A stretch of 64,000 bases of DNA from Sorangium cellulosum So0157-2 (GTDB lineage Bacteria; Myxococcota_A; Polyangia; Polyangiales; Polyangiaceae): assembly GCF_000418325.1 (NCBI RefSeq), contig NC_021658.1:2852001-2916000 (forward strand), in the 5' to 3' direction. This document shows positions 55,617 to 64,000 of the stretch, piece after piece. The notes under the pieces are model-generated. The model worked only from the letters and a program-made list of their open reading frames with translations. It made no database searches and was not told where the DNA came from. Numbering within the stretch: the first letter of the stretch is position 1; each line of letters opens with the position of its first letter. A program made the translations under genes and the position numbers.

Positions 55617-56075
55617 ATGAGCACGATGTTTCGCGGTCACTTCGAGCACGCGATCGACGCGAAGGGGCGCACGAGCCTCCCTTCGCGCTTTCGGGACGTG
55701 CTCGCGGCCGCGAACGACCTGCGCATGGTCATCACCCCCGCCCTCTTCGACCCCTGCCTACACGCGTACCCGATGAAGGCCTGGGAGGAGCTGGAGGCTA
55801 AAATTGCAGCGTTGCCGCAATTCGATTCCAACGTGGTCGCGTTCCGGCGCCGCTACCTGTCCGCGGCCGTCGAGTGCGACCTCGACAAGCAGGGCCGGAT
55901 CCTCATCCCGCCGTCGCTCCGCGAGCACGCGAGCCTCACGAAGGACGTCCTCTGGGCGGGGATGGGACAGACGATCGAGCTCTGGGCGAAGGAGCGGTGG
56001 AAGGCCGCCCAGCAGATGAGCGAGGTCGAGCTTCAGAGCTTCAAGACAGCAATCGCGGAGCAGTTCCGCCTATGA
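55617..56075 (+). CDS. mraZ: Transcriptional regulator MraZ
   Basis: 152 residues, first gene of the dcw cluster. Two AbrB-like SpoVT halves each carry the family signature: FEHAIDAKGRTSLPSRFRD near residue 10 and VECDLDKQGRILIPPSLRE near residue 85. MraZ forms ring oligomers that bind repeats upstream of mraZ and repress the operon. rsmH overlaps its stop by 4 bases (ATGA). Confidence 0.95.
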   Translation: MSTMFRGHFEHAIDAKGRTSLPSRFRDVLAAANDLRMVITPALFDPCLHAYPMKAWEELEAKIAALPQFDSNVVAFRRRYLSAAVECDLDKQGRILIPPSLREHASLTKDVLWAGMGQTIELWAKERWKAAQQMSEVELQSFKTAIAEQFRL

Positions 56076-57019
56076 ACGTCGTCAATGTAGTCCCCATGCA
56101 CCTGCCCCCTCCGCCACCGCGGCCGCGCGGCGAGCAGCACGTCTCCGTCCTCGGCCGCGAGGTGCTCGCCGCCCTCGCGCCCGTCAGCCAGGGCATCTAC
56201 GTCGACGCGACCCTCGGCGCCGGCGGCCACACCGAGGCGATCCTGGACACGCCCGGCAGCCGGGTCATCGGGATCGATCGCGACGAGCGCGCCCTCTCCA
56301 TCGCGCGCGCCCGGCTCGCCCGGATGGGAGACCGGGTGACCTACGTTCACGGCGAGTTCTCCGAGATCGAGCGGCACCTCGCCGCCCTCGGCGTCCCGCA
56401 GGTGGACGGGCTCGTGGCCGACATCGGCGTGAGCTCCATGCAGCTCGACGACCCGGCCCGCGGCATGAGCTTCCGCGCCGAGGGGCCGCTCGACATGCGG
56501 ATGGACCGGAGCCGCGGCGAGACGGCGCTCGAGCTCATCGAGCGGCTCAGCGACGAGGAGCTCGCGGACCTCATCTACCGCTACGGCGAGGAGCGCCGCA
56601 GCCGGCGGGTCGCCCGCTGTATCAAGCAGGCGGCCGAGGGCGGCGAGCTCGCGACGACGCTCGACCTCAGGCGCGCCGTGGTGCGCGCGGTCGGGCCGGC
56701 GCGCATCGGCGGCGTCGATCCGGCGACGCGGACGTTCCAGGCGCTGCGCATCGCCGTGAACGGAGAGCTCGACGAGCTCGAGGCGCTGCTCGAGGCGGCG
56801 CCCAGGATCGTCGCGCCCGGCGGCGTGATCGCGGTGATCTCGTTCCACTCGCTCGAGGACCGCATCGTCAAGCGCGCGCTGCGCGAGCCCGAGGTCTGGC
56901 AGCCGCTCACCAAGAAGCCGGTGACCGCGGGCGACGAGGAGATCGAAGGCAACCCGCGGGCCCGCAGCGCGAAGCTCCGCGCCGCGCGGCGCGTCTCCGG
57001 CCCGGAGGCGCTCGCGTGA
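56072..57019 (+). CDS. rsmH: 16S rRNA m4C1402 methyltransferase
   Basis: 315 residues, ATG at 56072 inside the mraZ stop. It N4-methylates C1402 of 16S rRNA in the ribosomal P site. Signature segments: HVSVLGREVLAAL, VDATLGAGGHTEAIL (SAM motif I), DIGVSSMQLDDPARGMSF, PLDMRMD, and VISFHSLEDRIVK at the C-terminus. A Pro/Arg-rich stretch of about 20 residues precedes the usual start. Stop overlaps the ftsL start (GTGA). Confidence 0.95.
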   Translation: MNVVNVVPMHLPPPPPRPRGEQHVSVLGREVLAALAPVSQGIYVDATLGAGGHTEAILDTPGSRVIGIDRDERALSIARARLARMGDRVTYVHGEFSEIERHLAALGVPQVDGLVADIGVSSMQLDDPARGMSFRAEGPLDMRMDRSRGETALELIERLSDEELADLIYRYGEERRSRRVARCIKQAAEGGELATTLDLRRAVVRAVGPARIGGVDPATRTFQALRIAVNGELDELEALLEAAPRIVAPGGVIAVISFHSLEDRIVKRALREPEVWQPLTKKPVTAGDEEIEGNPRARSAKLRAARRVSGPEALA

Positions 57020-57369
57020 CGCAGCAGCGCCCGTTCCTCGTGCTCTGGACGCTGGCGGTGGCCGCGACCGTGGCCGCGTTCGTCGTGCACCTCGCCCTGC
57101 GCGGGCGCACGGTCGATCTCGGCTACCGGCTCGGCCGGGCGCGCGCCGAGCAGGCGCGGCTGCGCGAGGTCAAGCGGGTGCTGTCGCTCGAGGCGGCCAG
57201 CTACGAGACGCCGCAGCGCGTGGAGATGGTCGCCCGCTCGCTGCTCGGCATGACGCCCCCGCCGCCCGAGCGGGTCATCCCGGTGCGGGGCTACACCGCG
57301 CCGCCGGAGCGCGATCCGGCGAGCGGCGAGGCCGGCAGCGCGCCGCCGAGCGGGGGTCGGCCGGAATGA
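57016..57369 (+). CDS. ftsL: FtsL-like cell division protein
   Basis: 117 residues, GTG start. Short cytoplasmic N-terminus, one membrane helix (VLWTLAVAATVAAFVVHLAL), then a coiled-coil-like segment (RLGRARAEQARLREVKRVLSLEA) and a Pro-rich tail. Sequence is weakly conserved in FtsL; size, topology and position between rsmH and ftsI support the call. It would join the FtsQLB complex at the septum. ftsI overlaps its stop by 4 bases. Confidence 0.82.
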   Translation: MTQQRPFLVLWTLAVAATVAAFVVHLALRGRTVDLGYRLGRARAEQARLREVKRVLSLEAASYETPQRVEMVARSLLGMTPPPPERVIPVRGYTAPPERDPASGEAGSAPPSGGRPE

Positions 57370-59453
57370 AGAACCTCGATCCGCGGCGCGCGCGGTGGAT
57401 CCGCATCCGCATGGGGCTGCTCTGCGGCCTGATGGCGCTCGGCCTGGGCGGCGTCGTGTCCGGCGCCTACCGGATCGAGGTCGAGGACGGCGACGCCTGG
57501 TACGACCTCGCCGAGCGGCAGCGCCAGCGGCGGCTCCACATCACGCCGAAGCGCGGCACCATCTACGACCGGAACGGCGCGCCGCTCGCGGAGAGCGTGG
57601 AGGTGCCCAGCGTCTCCGTCGACGCGGTCGAGATGCTCCGCGGCGTCGACGAGCAGTACATCCCGATGCGGATCCAGCAGTACGCCGAGCGCATCGCGCA
57701 GGCGCTCTCGCTGCCGGTCGAGGACGTCGTGGAGAAGCTCAGCCGGCGGCGCCGCTTCGCCTGGCTCAAGCGCCGCATCTCCGAGCAGGAGGTCGAGAAC
57801 GTCCGCGCGCTCGGCGACCGGACGCAGCGCTACCCGGTGCGCGGGCTCGTGATCGAGGGCGAGGGGCGCCGCTTCTACCCGAACCGCGAGCTCGCCGGCC
57901 CGCTGCTCGGCTTCGTCGCCACCGACGGCGAGGGCAAGGAGGGGCTCGAGCTCAGCATGGAGCACGAGCTCCGCGGCAACGCGGCGGAGGTGCGCGGGCT
58001 CCGCGATCGCTCGGGCCGGCTCATCTTCTCGGAGGGGATCGAGGACGAGCAGGCGCTCGCCGGGCACAACGTCCACCTCACGATCGACAAGGGCATCCAG
58101 TTCACCGCCGAGCGCGAGCTCGAGGCGGCGATGAAGACCTACGAGGCGATCGGCGGTGCGATCGTGGTCGTCGACCCCGAGAACGGCGAGATCCTCGCGA
58201 TGGCGAGCGCCCCGGGGTTCAACCCGAACGACTACTCGCAGAGCGATCCCGGATCCCGGCGCAACCGCTGCGTGGTCGATCGCTTCGAGCCCGGCTCCAC
58301 GATGAAGGTGTTCGCCATCGCGAGCGCGCTCGCGGCGAAGAGCGTCTCCCCGAGCGCGACCATCTACTGCGAGGAGGGGAACATGGCGATCGACAACGTC
58401 GTGATCCACGACACGCACGTGCACAAGTGGCTGACGCTGCCGCAGATCCTCGGCCAGTCGTCGAACATCGGCACGGCGAAGATCGCGCTCGGGCTCGGCG
58501 AGCAACGGCTCTACGAGGGCCTCCGCCGGTTCGGCTTCGGCGACCTGACCGGCGTGCCGCTGCCGGGCGAGTCCGTGGGCGTGCTGCGCCCGCGCGGCCG
58601 CCCCTGGGTCCAGGTCGAGACGGCGTCGGCCTCGTTCGGGCAGGGGATCAGCGTGACGACGCTCCAGCTCGCCATGGCCATGGCGTCGGTCGCCAACCGC
58701 GGGCGGCTGCTCGAGCCCATCCTGATCAAGCGGATCACCGACGGCACCGGCGTCACGCTGTCCGAGACGTCGCCGCGCGTGCGCCGCGACGCGGTGCCCG
58801 CGTCGATCGCGCGGATGATGTCGGAGATGCTCGTCGCGGTGACGGAGGGCGACGGGACCGGCGTGGAGGCGAGCATCCCGGGCTTCCGCGTCGCGGGGAA
58901 GACGGGCACGGCGCAGAAGATCGATCCGGCGACGGGCAGGTACACCGACACCCACTACGTGGCGTCGTTCGTCGGGTTCGTCCCGGCCGAGCGGCCGCGG
59001 CTCGCCATCGCCGTGGTGCTCGATGAGCCGCTCGGCGGCACGTACGGCGGCGGCTCGGTCGCGGCGCCCGTCTTCCGGCGCATCGGCGAGATGGCGCTGC
59101 GCTACCTCGGCGTTACCCCGCGCGGGAGCGTGCCGATGAAGCTGTCGGAGGTCGCCGAGCAGTCGGGCGAGGACATCGCGGCGAACACCTACCAGGTCCT
59201 GAACGAGGCGCGCGCCGCGGCGGCGCCGATCGCGACGGGTGTGGTCACGCCGTCCGCGCCGCTCAAGACGGGGGAGCTGCGCGTGCCCGATCTCACGGGC
59301 CTGCCGCAGCGCGAGGCGGTGAGGAGCGCCGCGGCGCTCGGGCTCGATCCGAGCGTCGAGGGCACGGGGAAGCTCACGCGCCAGGAGCCCCCGGCCGGGA
59401 CCGTGCTGCCCAAGGGATCGCCGCTGAAGCTGATCTTCGAGCCCCCCACATGA
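57366..59453 (+). CDS. ftsI: Septal peptidoglycan transpeptidase (class B PBP) with PASTA domain
   Basis: 695 residues. N-terminal membrane helix (RMGLLCGLMALGLGGVV), a dimerisation domain starting KRGTIYDRNGAPLAESVE, and the transpeptidase domain: nucleophile Ser311 in FEPGSTMKVFA, SxN Ser365-Asn367 (QSSNIG), and KTG at Lys512 (VAGKTGTAQK). A C-terminal PASTA domain (VPDLTGLPQREAVRSAAALG, then PAGTVLPKGSPLKLIF) is present, which E. coli FtsI lacks. It cross-links septal peptidoglycan with FtsW. Ends 4 bases into murE. Confidence 0.95.
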   Translation: MKNLDPRRARWIRIRMGLLCGLMALGLGGVVSGAYRIEVEDGDAWYDLAERQRQRRLHITPKRGTIYDRNGAPLAESVEVPSVSVDAVEMLRGVDEQYIPMRIQQYAERIAQALSLPVEDVVEKLSRRRRFAWLKRRISEQEVENVRALGDRTQRYPVRGLVIEGEGRRFYPNRELAGPLLGFVATDGEGKEGLELSMEHELRGNAAEVRGLRDRSGRLIFSEGIEDEQALAGHNVHLTIDKGIQFTAERELEAAMKTYEAIGGAIVVVDPENGEILAMASAPGFNPNDYSQSDPGSRRNRCVVDRFEPGSTMKVFAIASALAAKSVSPSATIYCEEGNMAIDNVVIHDTHVHKWLTLPQILGQSSNIGTAKIALGLGEQRLYEGLRRFGFGDLTGVPLPGESVGVLRPRGRPWVQVETASASFGQGISVTTLQLAMAMASVANRGRLLEPILIKRITDGTGVTLSETSPRVRRDAVPASIARMMSEMLVAVTEGDGTGVEASIPGFRVAGKTGTAQKIDPATGRYTDTHYVASFVGFVPAERPRLAIAVVLDEPLGGTYGGGSVAAPVFRRIGEMALRYLGVTPRGSVPMKLSEVAEQSGEDIAANTYQVLNEARAAAAPIATGVVTPSAPLKTGELRVPDLTGLPQREAVRSAAALGLDPSVEGTGKLTRQEPPAGTVLPKGSPLKLIFEPPT

Positions 59454-61054
59454 CGGCGCGCGACCACAACGAAACCGGCGTGGCCGAGGTCGAGCTCGCG
59501 CTCCGCCTCGGCGACGTGCTGCGCGAGATCCCGGGCGCCGCGCTGTCCCCCGCGGGCGCCGCGGAGCTGCTCGTGACCGGCGTGCACCTCGACTCGCGCA
59601 AGGTGGAGCCGGGGGACATCTTCGTCGCGCGCGCGGGCGCGCGGGCGCACGGCGAGCGCTTCATCCCCGAGGCCGTCGCGCGCGGCGCGCGGGCGGTCAT
59701 CCTCGGGCGCGGGAGCGCCGCCGACACGCTCGGGGCCGCCCGCGTCGAGGTGCCCGACGTGCCGCTCGCGCTCGCCCTGGCCGCCGCGGCGGTCTACCGG
59801 CACCCGACCTTCACGCTCGACGTCGTCGGCATCACCGGCACGAACGGCAAGACGACGACGGCCCACCTCGTGCAGGCCTGCATCGATCGGTGCGGCGGCC
59901 GGGCCGGGATCGTGGGGACGCTCGGCTACCGCTTCGGCGATCTCGACGTCCACGCCTCGCACACGAGCCCCGAGGCGGACGAGCTCGCGCGCGTCGCCGC
60001 GGCGATGGTCGGCCGCGGCGCGACGCACCTCGTGATGGAGGTCTCGTCGATCGCGCTCGCCGCGAAGCGCGTCGACGCGGTCCGCTTCCGGACCGCCGTC
60101 TTCACGAACCTCACCCAGGATCACCTCGATTACCACGGCACGATGGAGGCGTACGCGGAGGCGAAGGCGCGCCTGTTCGTGGATCTCGGCCCCGGCGCCG
60201 CGGCGATCAACGTCGACGATCCCTTCGGGCGAGAGCTCGTCCAGCGGATCGCCCCGGGCGGGCTCTCGCGCCCGGTCGCGTCGACGCTCGCGCGCTACTC
60301 GACCGAGGTGGGCGCCGGCCCGGACGCGGCCGAGATCGCGCCCGTCGAGCTCGTGCACGGGGCGCGCGGCATCTTCCTCCGCGCCCGCACGCCCGCCGGC
60401 GAGGTCACCATCCGGTCCCACCTGCTCGGCGCGCACAACGCGTCGAACCTGCTGGCCGCCCTCGCCGTGGCGTACCTGCTCGGGTTCGACGTCGGCGACG
60501 CCGCGGCGGCGCTCTCGTCGCCGATCCAGGTCGCCGGCCGCCTGGAGCGCTGCGATACGCCGGGCGTCGACGACGTGATCGTGCTCGTCGACTACGCCCA
60601 CACGCCGGACGCGCTCGCCCGCGTGCTCGCGAGCGTCCGCGCCCTCGGCGGCGGGCGCGTCCACTGCGTGTTCGGGTGCGGCGGCGATCGCGATCCGCTC
60701 AAGCGGCCGCGGATGGGCGAGGCGGTCGGCCTCGGCGCCGACGTCGCCATCGTGACCAACGACAACCCGCGGAGCGAGGATCCGCGCGCGATCGCCGACG
60801 CCATCCTGCCGGGCCTCGCCGCCGGCCGCGCGCGCGTCGTCGTGGAGCTCGATCGCGCGCGCGCCATCGAGCGCGCGGTGCGAGACGCCGAGCCCGGGGA
60901 CCTGGTCCTCATCGCGGGCAAGGGCCACGAGCCGTACCAGATCATCGGCGGCGTCACGCTGCCGTTCGACGACCGCGACGAGGCGCGCCGCGCGCTCGCC
61001 GCCCGCCGCGCTCGCGCAGTGGCCGAGCGGCAGCCGCGCGGAGGTGCGGGATGA
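59450..61054 (+). CDS. murE: UDP-MurNAc-tripeptide synthetase (meso-diaminopimelate-adding)
   Basis: 534 residues, ATG inside the ftsI stop. Mur ligase layout: N-terminal UDP-binding domain (GVHLDSRKVEPGDIFVA), ATP loop VVGITGTNGKTTTAHLV, the central domain with TNLTQDHLDYHGTMEAYAEAK (Glu/Lys motif), and C-terminal DYAHTPDALARVL. The DNPR motif in VTNDNPRSEDP specifies meso-diaminopimelate rather than lysine. It is followed directly by mraY, with no murF between. Confidence 0.95.
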   Translation: MTARDHNETGVAEVELALRLGDVLREIPGAALSPAGAAELLVTGVHLDSRKVEPGDIFVARAGARAHGERFIPEAVARGARAVILGRGSAADTLGAARVEVPDVPLALALAAAAVYRHPTFTLDVVGITGTNGKTTTAHLVQACIDRCGGRAGIVGTLGYRFGDLDVHASHTSPEADELARVAAAMVGRGATHLVMEVSSIALAAKRVDAVRFRTAVFTNLTQDHLDYHGTMEAYAEAKARLFVDLGPGAAAINVDDPFGRELVQRIAPGGLSRPVASTLARYSTEVGAGPDAAEIAPVELVHGARGIFLRARTPAGEVTIRSHLLGAHNASNLLAALAVAYLLGFDVGDAAAALSSPIQVAGRLERCDTPGVDDVIVLVDYAHTPDALARVLASVRALGGGRVHCVFGCGGDRDPLKRPRMGEAVGLGADVAIVTNDNPRSEDPRAIADAILPGLAAGRARVVVELDRARAIERAVRDAEPGDLVLIAGKGHEPYQIIGGVTLPFDDRDEARRALAARRARAVAERQPRGGAG

Positions 61055-62181
61055 TCTACGAGCTCTTCTACCCGCTCAAGTTCCACTACAGCTGGCTGAG
61101 CTGGCTCAACGTCCTGCGCTACATCCCGTTCCGCACGATCATGGCGACGATCACCGCCATGGTGCTGACGTTCCTGCTCGCGCCGTGGTTCATCCGCGAG
61201 CTGCGGCGCAAGCAGATCGGGCAGGTGGTCCGCGCCGAGGGGCCGGAGACGCACAAGATCAAGGCGGGCACGCCGACGATGGGCGGCGCGCTCATCCTGC
61301 TGTCGCTGCTGCTCCCCACCGTGCTGTGGGCCGACCTCCGGAACCCGTTCGTCCTCGCGACGACGGCGGTGACCGCGGGCTACGGCGTCATCGGCTACCT
61401 GGACGACTTCCTCAAGATCAAGCGGCGGAACAGCGGCGGCCTGCCGGGCCGCTACAAGCTCATCGGCCAGGTGCTCATCGGCGGCGCGGCCGTGGCCTAC
61501 ACGTTCCTGCTCGCGTCCAAGCTCCCGCCGGACTGGGCGGAGATCAGGACGCGGCTCGCGATCCCGTTCCTCGCGTTCTCGAAGTACCACATCGAGCTGC
61601 CGCTCTACGCCTACGTCCCGTTCGCCGTCTTCGTCGTGGTGGCGACGTCGAACGCCGTGAACCTCACCGACGGCCTCGACGGGCTCGCGATCGGCCCGGT
61701 GATCATCAACGCGGGGACGTACCTCATCCTCGCGTACATCGTCGGCGCCTCCATCGCGAACTTCTCGCTCGCGGCCTACCTCGACATCCCGGCGATCGCG
61801 TCGGCCGGCGAGCTGTCGGTGTACTGCGGCTCGGTCATCGGCGCGGGGATCGGCTTCCTCTGGTACAACACGTACCCCGCGCAGGTCTTCATGGGAGACG
61901 TCGGGTCGCTCGCCCTCGGGGGCGGGCTCGGGATGCTCGCCGTCTTCACCAAGAACGAGCTCCTCTCGATCATCCTCGGGGGGATCTTCTTCATCGAGAC
62001 GGTCAGCGTCATCACGCAGGTCCTCTCGTTCAAGCTCACCGGCAAGCGCGTCTTCTTGATGGCGCCGATCCACCACCACTACGAGAAGAAGGGGTGGGCG
62101 GAGCCCAAGATCATCGTGCGCTTCTGGATCATCTCCATCCTCCTGGCGCTGGTCTCCCTGGCGTCGATGAAGCTGCGGTGA
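61051..62181 (+). CDS. mraY: Phospho-MurNAc-pentapeptide transferase
   Basis: 376 residues with about ten membrane helices. It transfers phospho-MurNAc-pentapeptide to undecaprenyl phosphate, forming lipid I. Signature segments: HKIKAGTPTMGGALIL, GYLDDFLKIKRRNSGGL, NAVNLTDGLDGLAIG, YPAQVFMGDVGSLALGGGLG, and MAPIHHHYEKKGW near the C-terminus. Overlaps the murE stop by 4 bases (ATGA); murD starts 4 bases after its stop. Confidence 0.97.
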   Translation: MIYELFYPLKFHYSWLSWLNVLRYIPFRTIMATITAMVLTFLLAPWFIRELRRKQIGQVVRAEGPETHKIKAGTPTMGGALILLSLLLPTVLWADLRNPFVLATTAVTAGYGVIGYLDDFLKIKRRNSGGLPGRYKLIGQVLIGGAAVAYTFLLASKLPPDWAEIRTRLAIPFLAFSKYHIELPLYAYVPFAVFVVVATSNAVNLTDGLDGLAIGPVIINAGTYLILAYIVGASIANFSLAAYLDIPAIASAGELSVYCGSVIGAGIGFLWYNTYPAQVFMGDVGSLALGGGLGMLAVFTKNELLSIILGGIFFIETVSVITQVLSFKLTGKRVFLMAPIHHHYEKKGWAEPKIIVRFWIISILLALVSLASMKLR

Positions 62182-62185
62182 GGGC

Positions 62186-63544
62186 ATGATGGACGTCCGC
62201 GGGCGAACAGTGATCGTCGTCGGGCTCGGGCGGAGCGGCGTCGCGGCCGCGCGCCTCCTCGTTGCGCGCGGCGCGCGCGTGATCGCGAACGACGGCGCGC
62301 CGCGCGAGCGGCTCTCCGCCGCCGCCGCGTCCCTCGAGGCGGAGGGCGCCGTCCTCGCGCCGGGCGGGCACGATCCGGCGCTGTTCGACGGCGCCGATCT
62401 CGTGGTCGTCTCGCCGGGCGTGCCGTCGTTCCCCGCGCTCGACGCCGTCGAGCGCTCCGGGCGCGAGGTCATCGGCGAGCTCGAGCTCGCGTCGCGCTTC
62501 GTGTCGGCGCCGATCGTGCTCGTCGGCGGGACCAACGGCAAGAGCACGACGACGGCGCTCACGGGCGCGATGCTCGAGAGCGCCGGCCTCCGCACCTTCG
62601 TCGGCGGCAACTTCGGGACCCCGCTCGCCGAGGCCGTCGGGGAGGCGTGGGACGCCCTCGTCCTCGAGATCTCGAGCTTCCAGGCGGAGCGCGTCCCGAC
62701 CCTGCACGCCCGCGCGCACGCCTTGCTGAACATCACGGACGATCACCTCGATCGCTACCCGAGCTTCGCGGCGTACGCGGACGCGAAGGGCAACCCGTTC
62801 GAGCGGATGACGCCGGAGGACGTCGCGGTCGTGCCCTTCGGCGACGAGCTCGTCGCCCGCCAGGCGGCGCGCGGGCGCGCCCGCGCGGTGACGTTCAGCG
62901 CGCGTGACGTCCGCGCCGACGTGAGCGCCTCGGGCGGCGCGATCGTCGATCGCGTCGCCGGCGCGAGCTACCCGCTGGAGCGCGTCCGCCTCACGGGCGC
63001 GCACAACCTCGCGAACGCCTGCGCCTCCGTCGCGCTGGCCGCCGCGCTCGGCGCCCCTCCGGCGGCGATCGCCGACGCGCTCGCGCGCTTCGAGGGGCTC
63101 CCGCACCGGACCGTGCTCGTCGCCGACGTCGAGGGGGTCCGCTACTACGACGACTCGAAGGGGACCAACGTCGGGGCCTCGGTCGCCGCGCTCTCCGGCC
63201 TGCGCGAGGCGAAGGCGGTGCTGATCGCGGGCGGGCGCGACAAGCTCGGCGACTACGCGCCGCTCGTGGCCGCGCTGCGCGAGCGGGGGCGCGCCCTCGT
63301 CGTCCTCGGCGAGGCCGCCGACCGCATCGCGGCCGCGGCGGAGGGCGCCCTGCCGATCGCGCGGGCCGGCTCGATGGACGAGGCGGTCCGCGCCGCGCGC
63401 TCGCTCGCCCGGCCGGGCGACGCGGTGCTGCTCAGCCCCGCGTGCTCCAGCTTCGACATGTTCCGCGACTACAAGGACCGCGGCGACGCCTTCGTCCGCG
63501 CGGTCCGCGCGCTGGAGCGAGCCGCCGGGGAGGTGGCGTCGTGA
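62186..63544 (+). CDS. murD: UDP-MurNAc-L-alanine--D-glutamate ligase
   Basis: 452 residues (MMDVRGRTVIVVGLGRSG; the second Met is an alternative start). It adds D-glutamate to UDP-MurNAc-L-Ala. The N-terminal Rossmann fold carries GLGRSGVAAARLL, the ATP loop is VGGTNGKSTTTAL, the central domain shows NITDDHLDRYPSFAAYADAK, and the C-terminal part has YYDDSKGTNVGA and LIAGGRDKLGDY. Overlaps the ftsW start. Confidence 0.96.
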   Translation: MMDVRGRTVIVVGLGRSGVAAARLLVARGARVIANDGAPRERLSAAAASLEAEGAVLAPGGHDPALFDGADLVVVSPGVPSFPALDAVERSGREVIGELELASRFVSAPIVLVGGTNGKSTTTALTGAMLESAGLRTFVGGNFGTPLAEAVGEAWDALVLEISSFQAERVPTLHARAHALLNITDDHLDRYPSFAAYADAKGNPFERMTPEDVAVVPFGDELVARQAARGRARAVTFSARDVRADVSASGGAIVDRVAGASYPLERVRLTGAHNLANACASVALAAALGAPPAAIADALARFEGLPHRTVLVADVEGVRYYDDSKGTNVGASVAALSGLREAKAVLIAGGRDKLGDYAPLVAALRERGRALVVLGEAADRIAAAAEGALPIARAGSMDEAVRAARSLARPGDAVLLSPACSSFDMFRDYKDRGDAFVRAVRALERAAGEVAS

Positions 63545-64000
63545 TGTGGAGCGGCAAGCTCGGCGCGGGCGAAGGCGCGCCCAAGAACCGGCACATCGGC
63601 CCCTCGGAGCAGGACAAGCCGGCGCCCGGCGCGGCCCTCGCGGCCGCCGAGGCCTTCTGGAAGGGGTCGAGCCCCTCGGGGCCCGTCGACGCCCTGCTCG
63701 CGGCCGTCGTCACCGCGCTCATCGGGTTCGGCGTGGTGATGGTCTACAGCGCGAGCGCCGTCGAGGCCACGGTGCGCTACAAGGACGCGCAGTTCTTCCT
63801 CAAGCGTCAGGCCGTCTACGCGGTCCTCGCGATCGCGACGATGTGGATCACGAGCCGCATCGATTACCGCCGGATCAAGGTCCTCACGTACCCGGTGCTC
63901 GTCGCCGTGATCGCGATGCTCGTCGCCTGCGTGGCGGGGCTCGGCCACAAGGCGGGCAACGCGTACCGGTGGCTCGCGCTCGGCCCGGTCAACGTGCAGC
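63541..64000 (+). CDS. ftsW: Septal peptidoglycan polymerase FtsW, 5' part
   Basis: Starts at GTG 63541 or ATG 63544, overlapping the murD stop, and runs off the window. The visible 153 residues have a cytoplasmic tail of about 55 residues (Gly/Ala/Pro-rich), then SEDS-family membrane helices: DALLAAVVTALIGFGVVMVY followed by SASAVEA, the FFLKRQAVYAVLAI segment, and HKAGNAYRWLALGPVNVQ, the SEDS motif with the invariant RW. It polymerises glycan strands at the septum with FtsI. Confidence 0.93.
   Translation, partial: MMWSGKLGAGEGAPKNRHIGPSEQDKPAPGAALAAAEAFWKGSSPSGPVDALLAAVVTALIGFGVVMVYSASAVEATVRYKDAQFFLKRQAVYAVLAIATMWITSRIDYRRIKVLTYPVLVAVIAMLVACVAGLGHKAGNAYRWLALGPVNVQ

Overview
The window is very GC-rich and gene-dense on both strands, with strong G/C at third codon positions, frequent GTG starts and ATGA/GTGA overlaps. 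The gene content points to a gliding myxobacterium of the Polyangiales/Sorangium type (Myxococcota). The signs are a GltJ/AgmX-like gliding protein, a kinase/AAA/TPR mega-regulator, a sigma-54 activator, a FliA-type sigma factor without flagellar genes, and many outer-membrane lipoproteins. I cannot name the species from sequence alone.

Layout. 1-12.3 kb is accessory: a frameshifted AAA-ATPase-like/PD-(D/E)XK gene cut by the window start, a kinase-cyclase-like-AAA-TPR protein, a Cys-rich lipoprotein with an elaborate upstream region, a Uma2 nuclease-fold protein, and a translationally coupled pair of beta-propeller lipoproteins, the second carrying two frameshifts. 12.4-19.2 kb holds pssA, a heme/tetrapyrrole operon (hemX-like, hemA, hemC) and a GH57 branching enzyme. 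19.2-24.3 kb is an RND efflux pair behind a perfect operator-like palindrome. 24.4-28.8 kb has a DegP-like lipoprotein protease, a DUF885 peptidase, a YkgJ-type cysteine-cluster protein and a DUF697-like protein.

28.8-34.6 kb is a tightly coupled operon: prfB with the classic programmed +1 frameshift, lysS, an enlarged LolC/E permease, and lolD. 34.5-43.6 kb has a GMC oxidoreductase, an AstA-like acyltransferase, a divergent shikimate dehydrogenase, lepB, ftsH, small lipoproteins and a FliA-like sigma factor coupled to a small unknown protein. 43.7-50.4 kb has an SDR enzyme, an iron-storage pair (bfd, bfr) behind a 9-bp inverted repeat, an NtrC-family activator followed by a sigma-54-type promoter driving a stand-alone receiver protein, and queA-tgt.

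50.8-55.1 kb contains a MshEN-REC-TPR protein, a GltJ/AgmX-like envelope-spanning protein and a stand-alone B12-binding mutase subunit. 55.6-64.0 kb is the start of the division/cell-wall (dcw) cluster: mraZ, rsmH, ftsL, ftsI, murE, mraY, murD and the 5' part of ftsW. The genes abut or overlap, and murF is absent from its usual place between murE and mraY. The dcw leader has a perfect DnaA box, a TTGACA -35 and GTGG repeats that could be MraZ sites.

The most interesting non-genic signal is the 440-bp gap at 47320-47759. It joins a sigma-54 activator gene to a near-consensus -24/-12 promoter with an upstream dyad, in front of a receiver-only protein with an atypical acidic pocket. I found no CRISPR array, insertion sequence, tRNA or rRNA.
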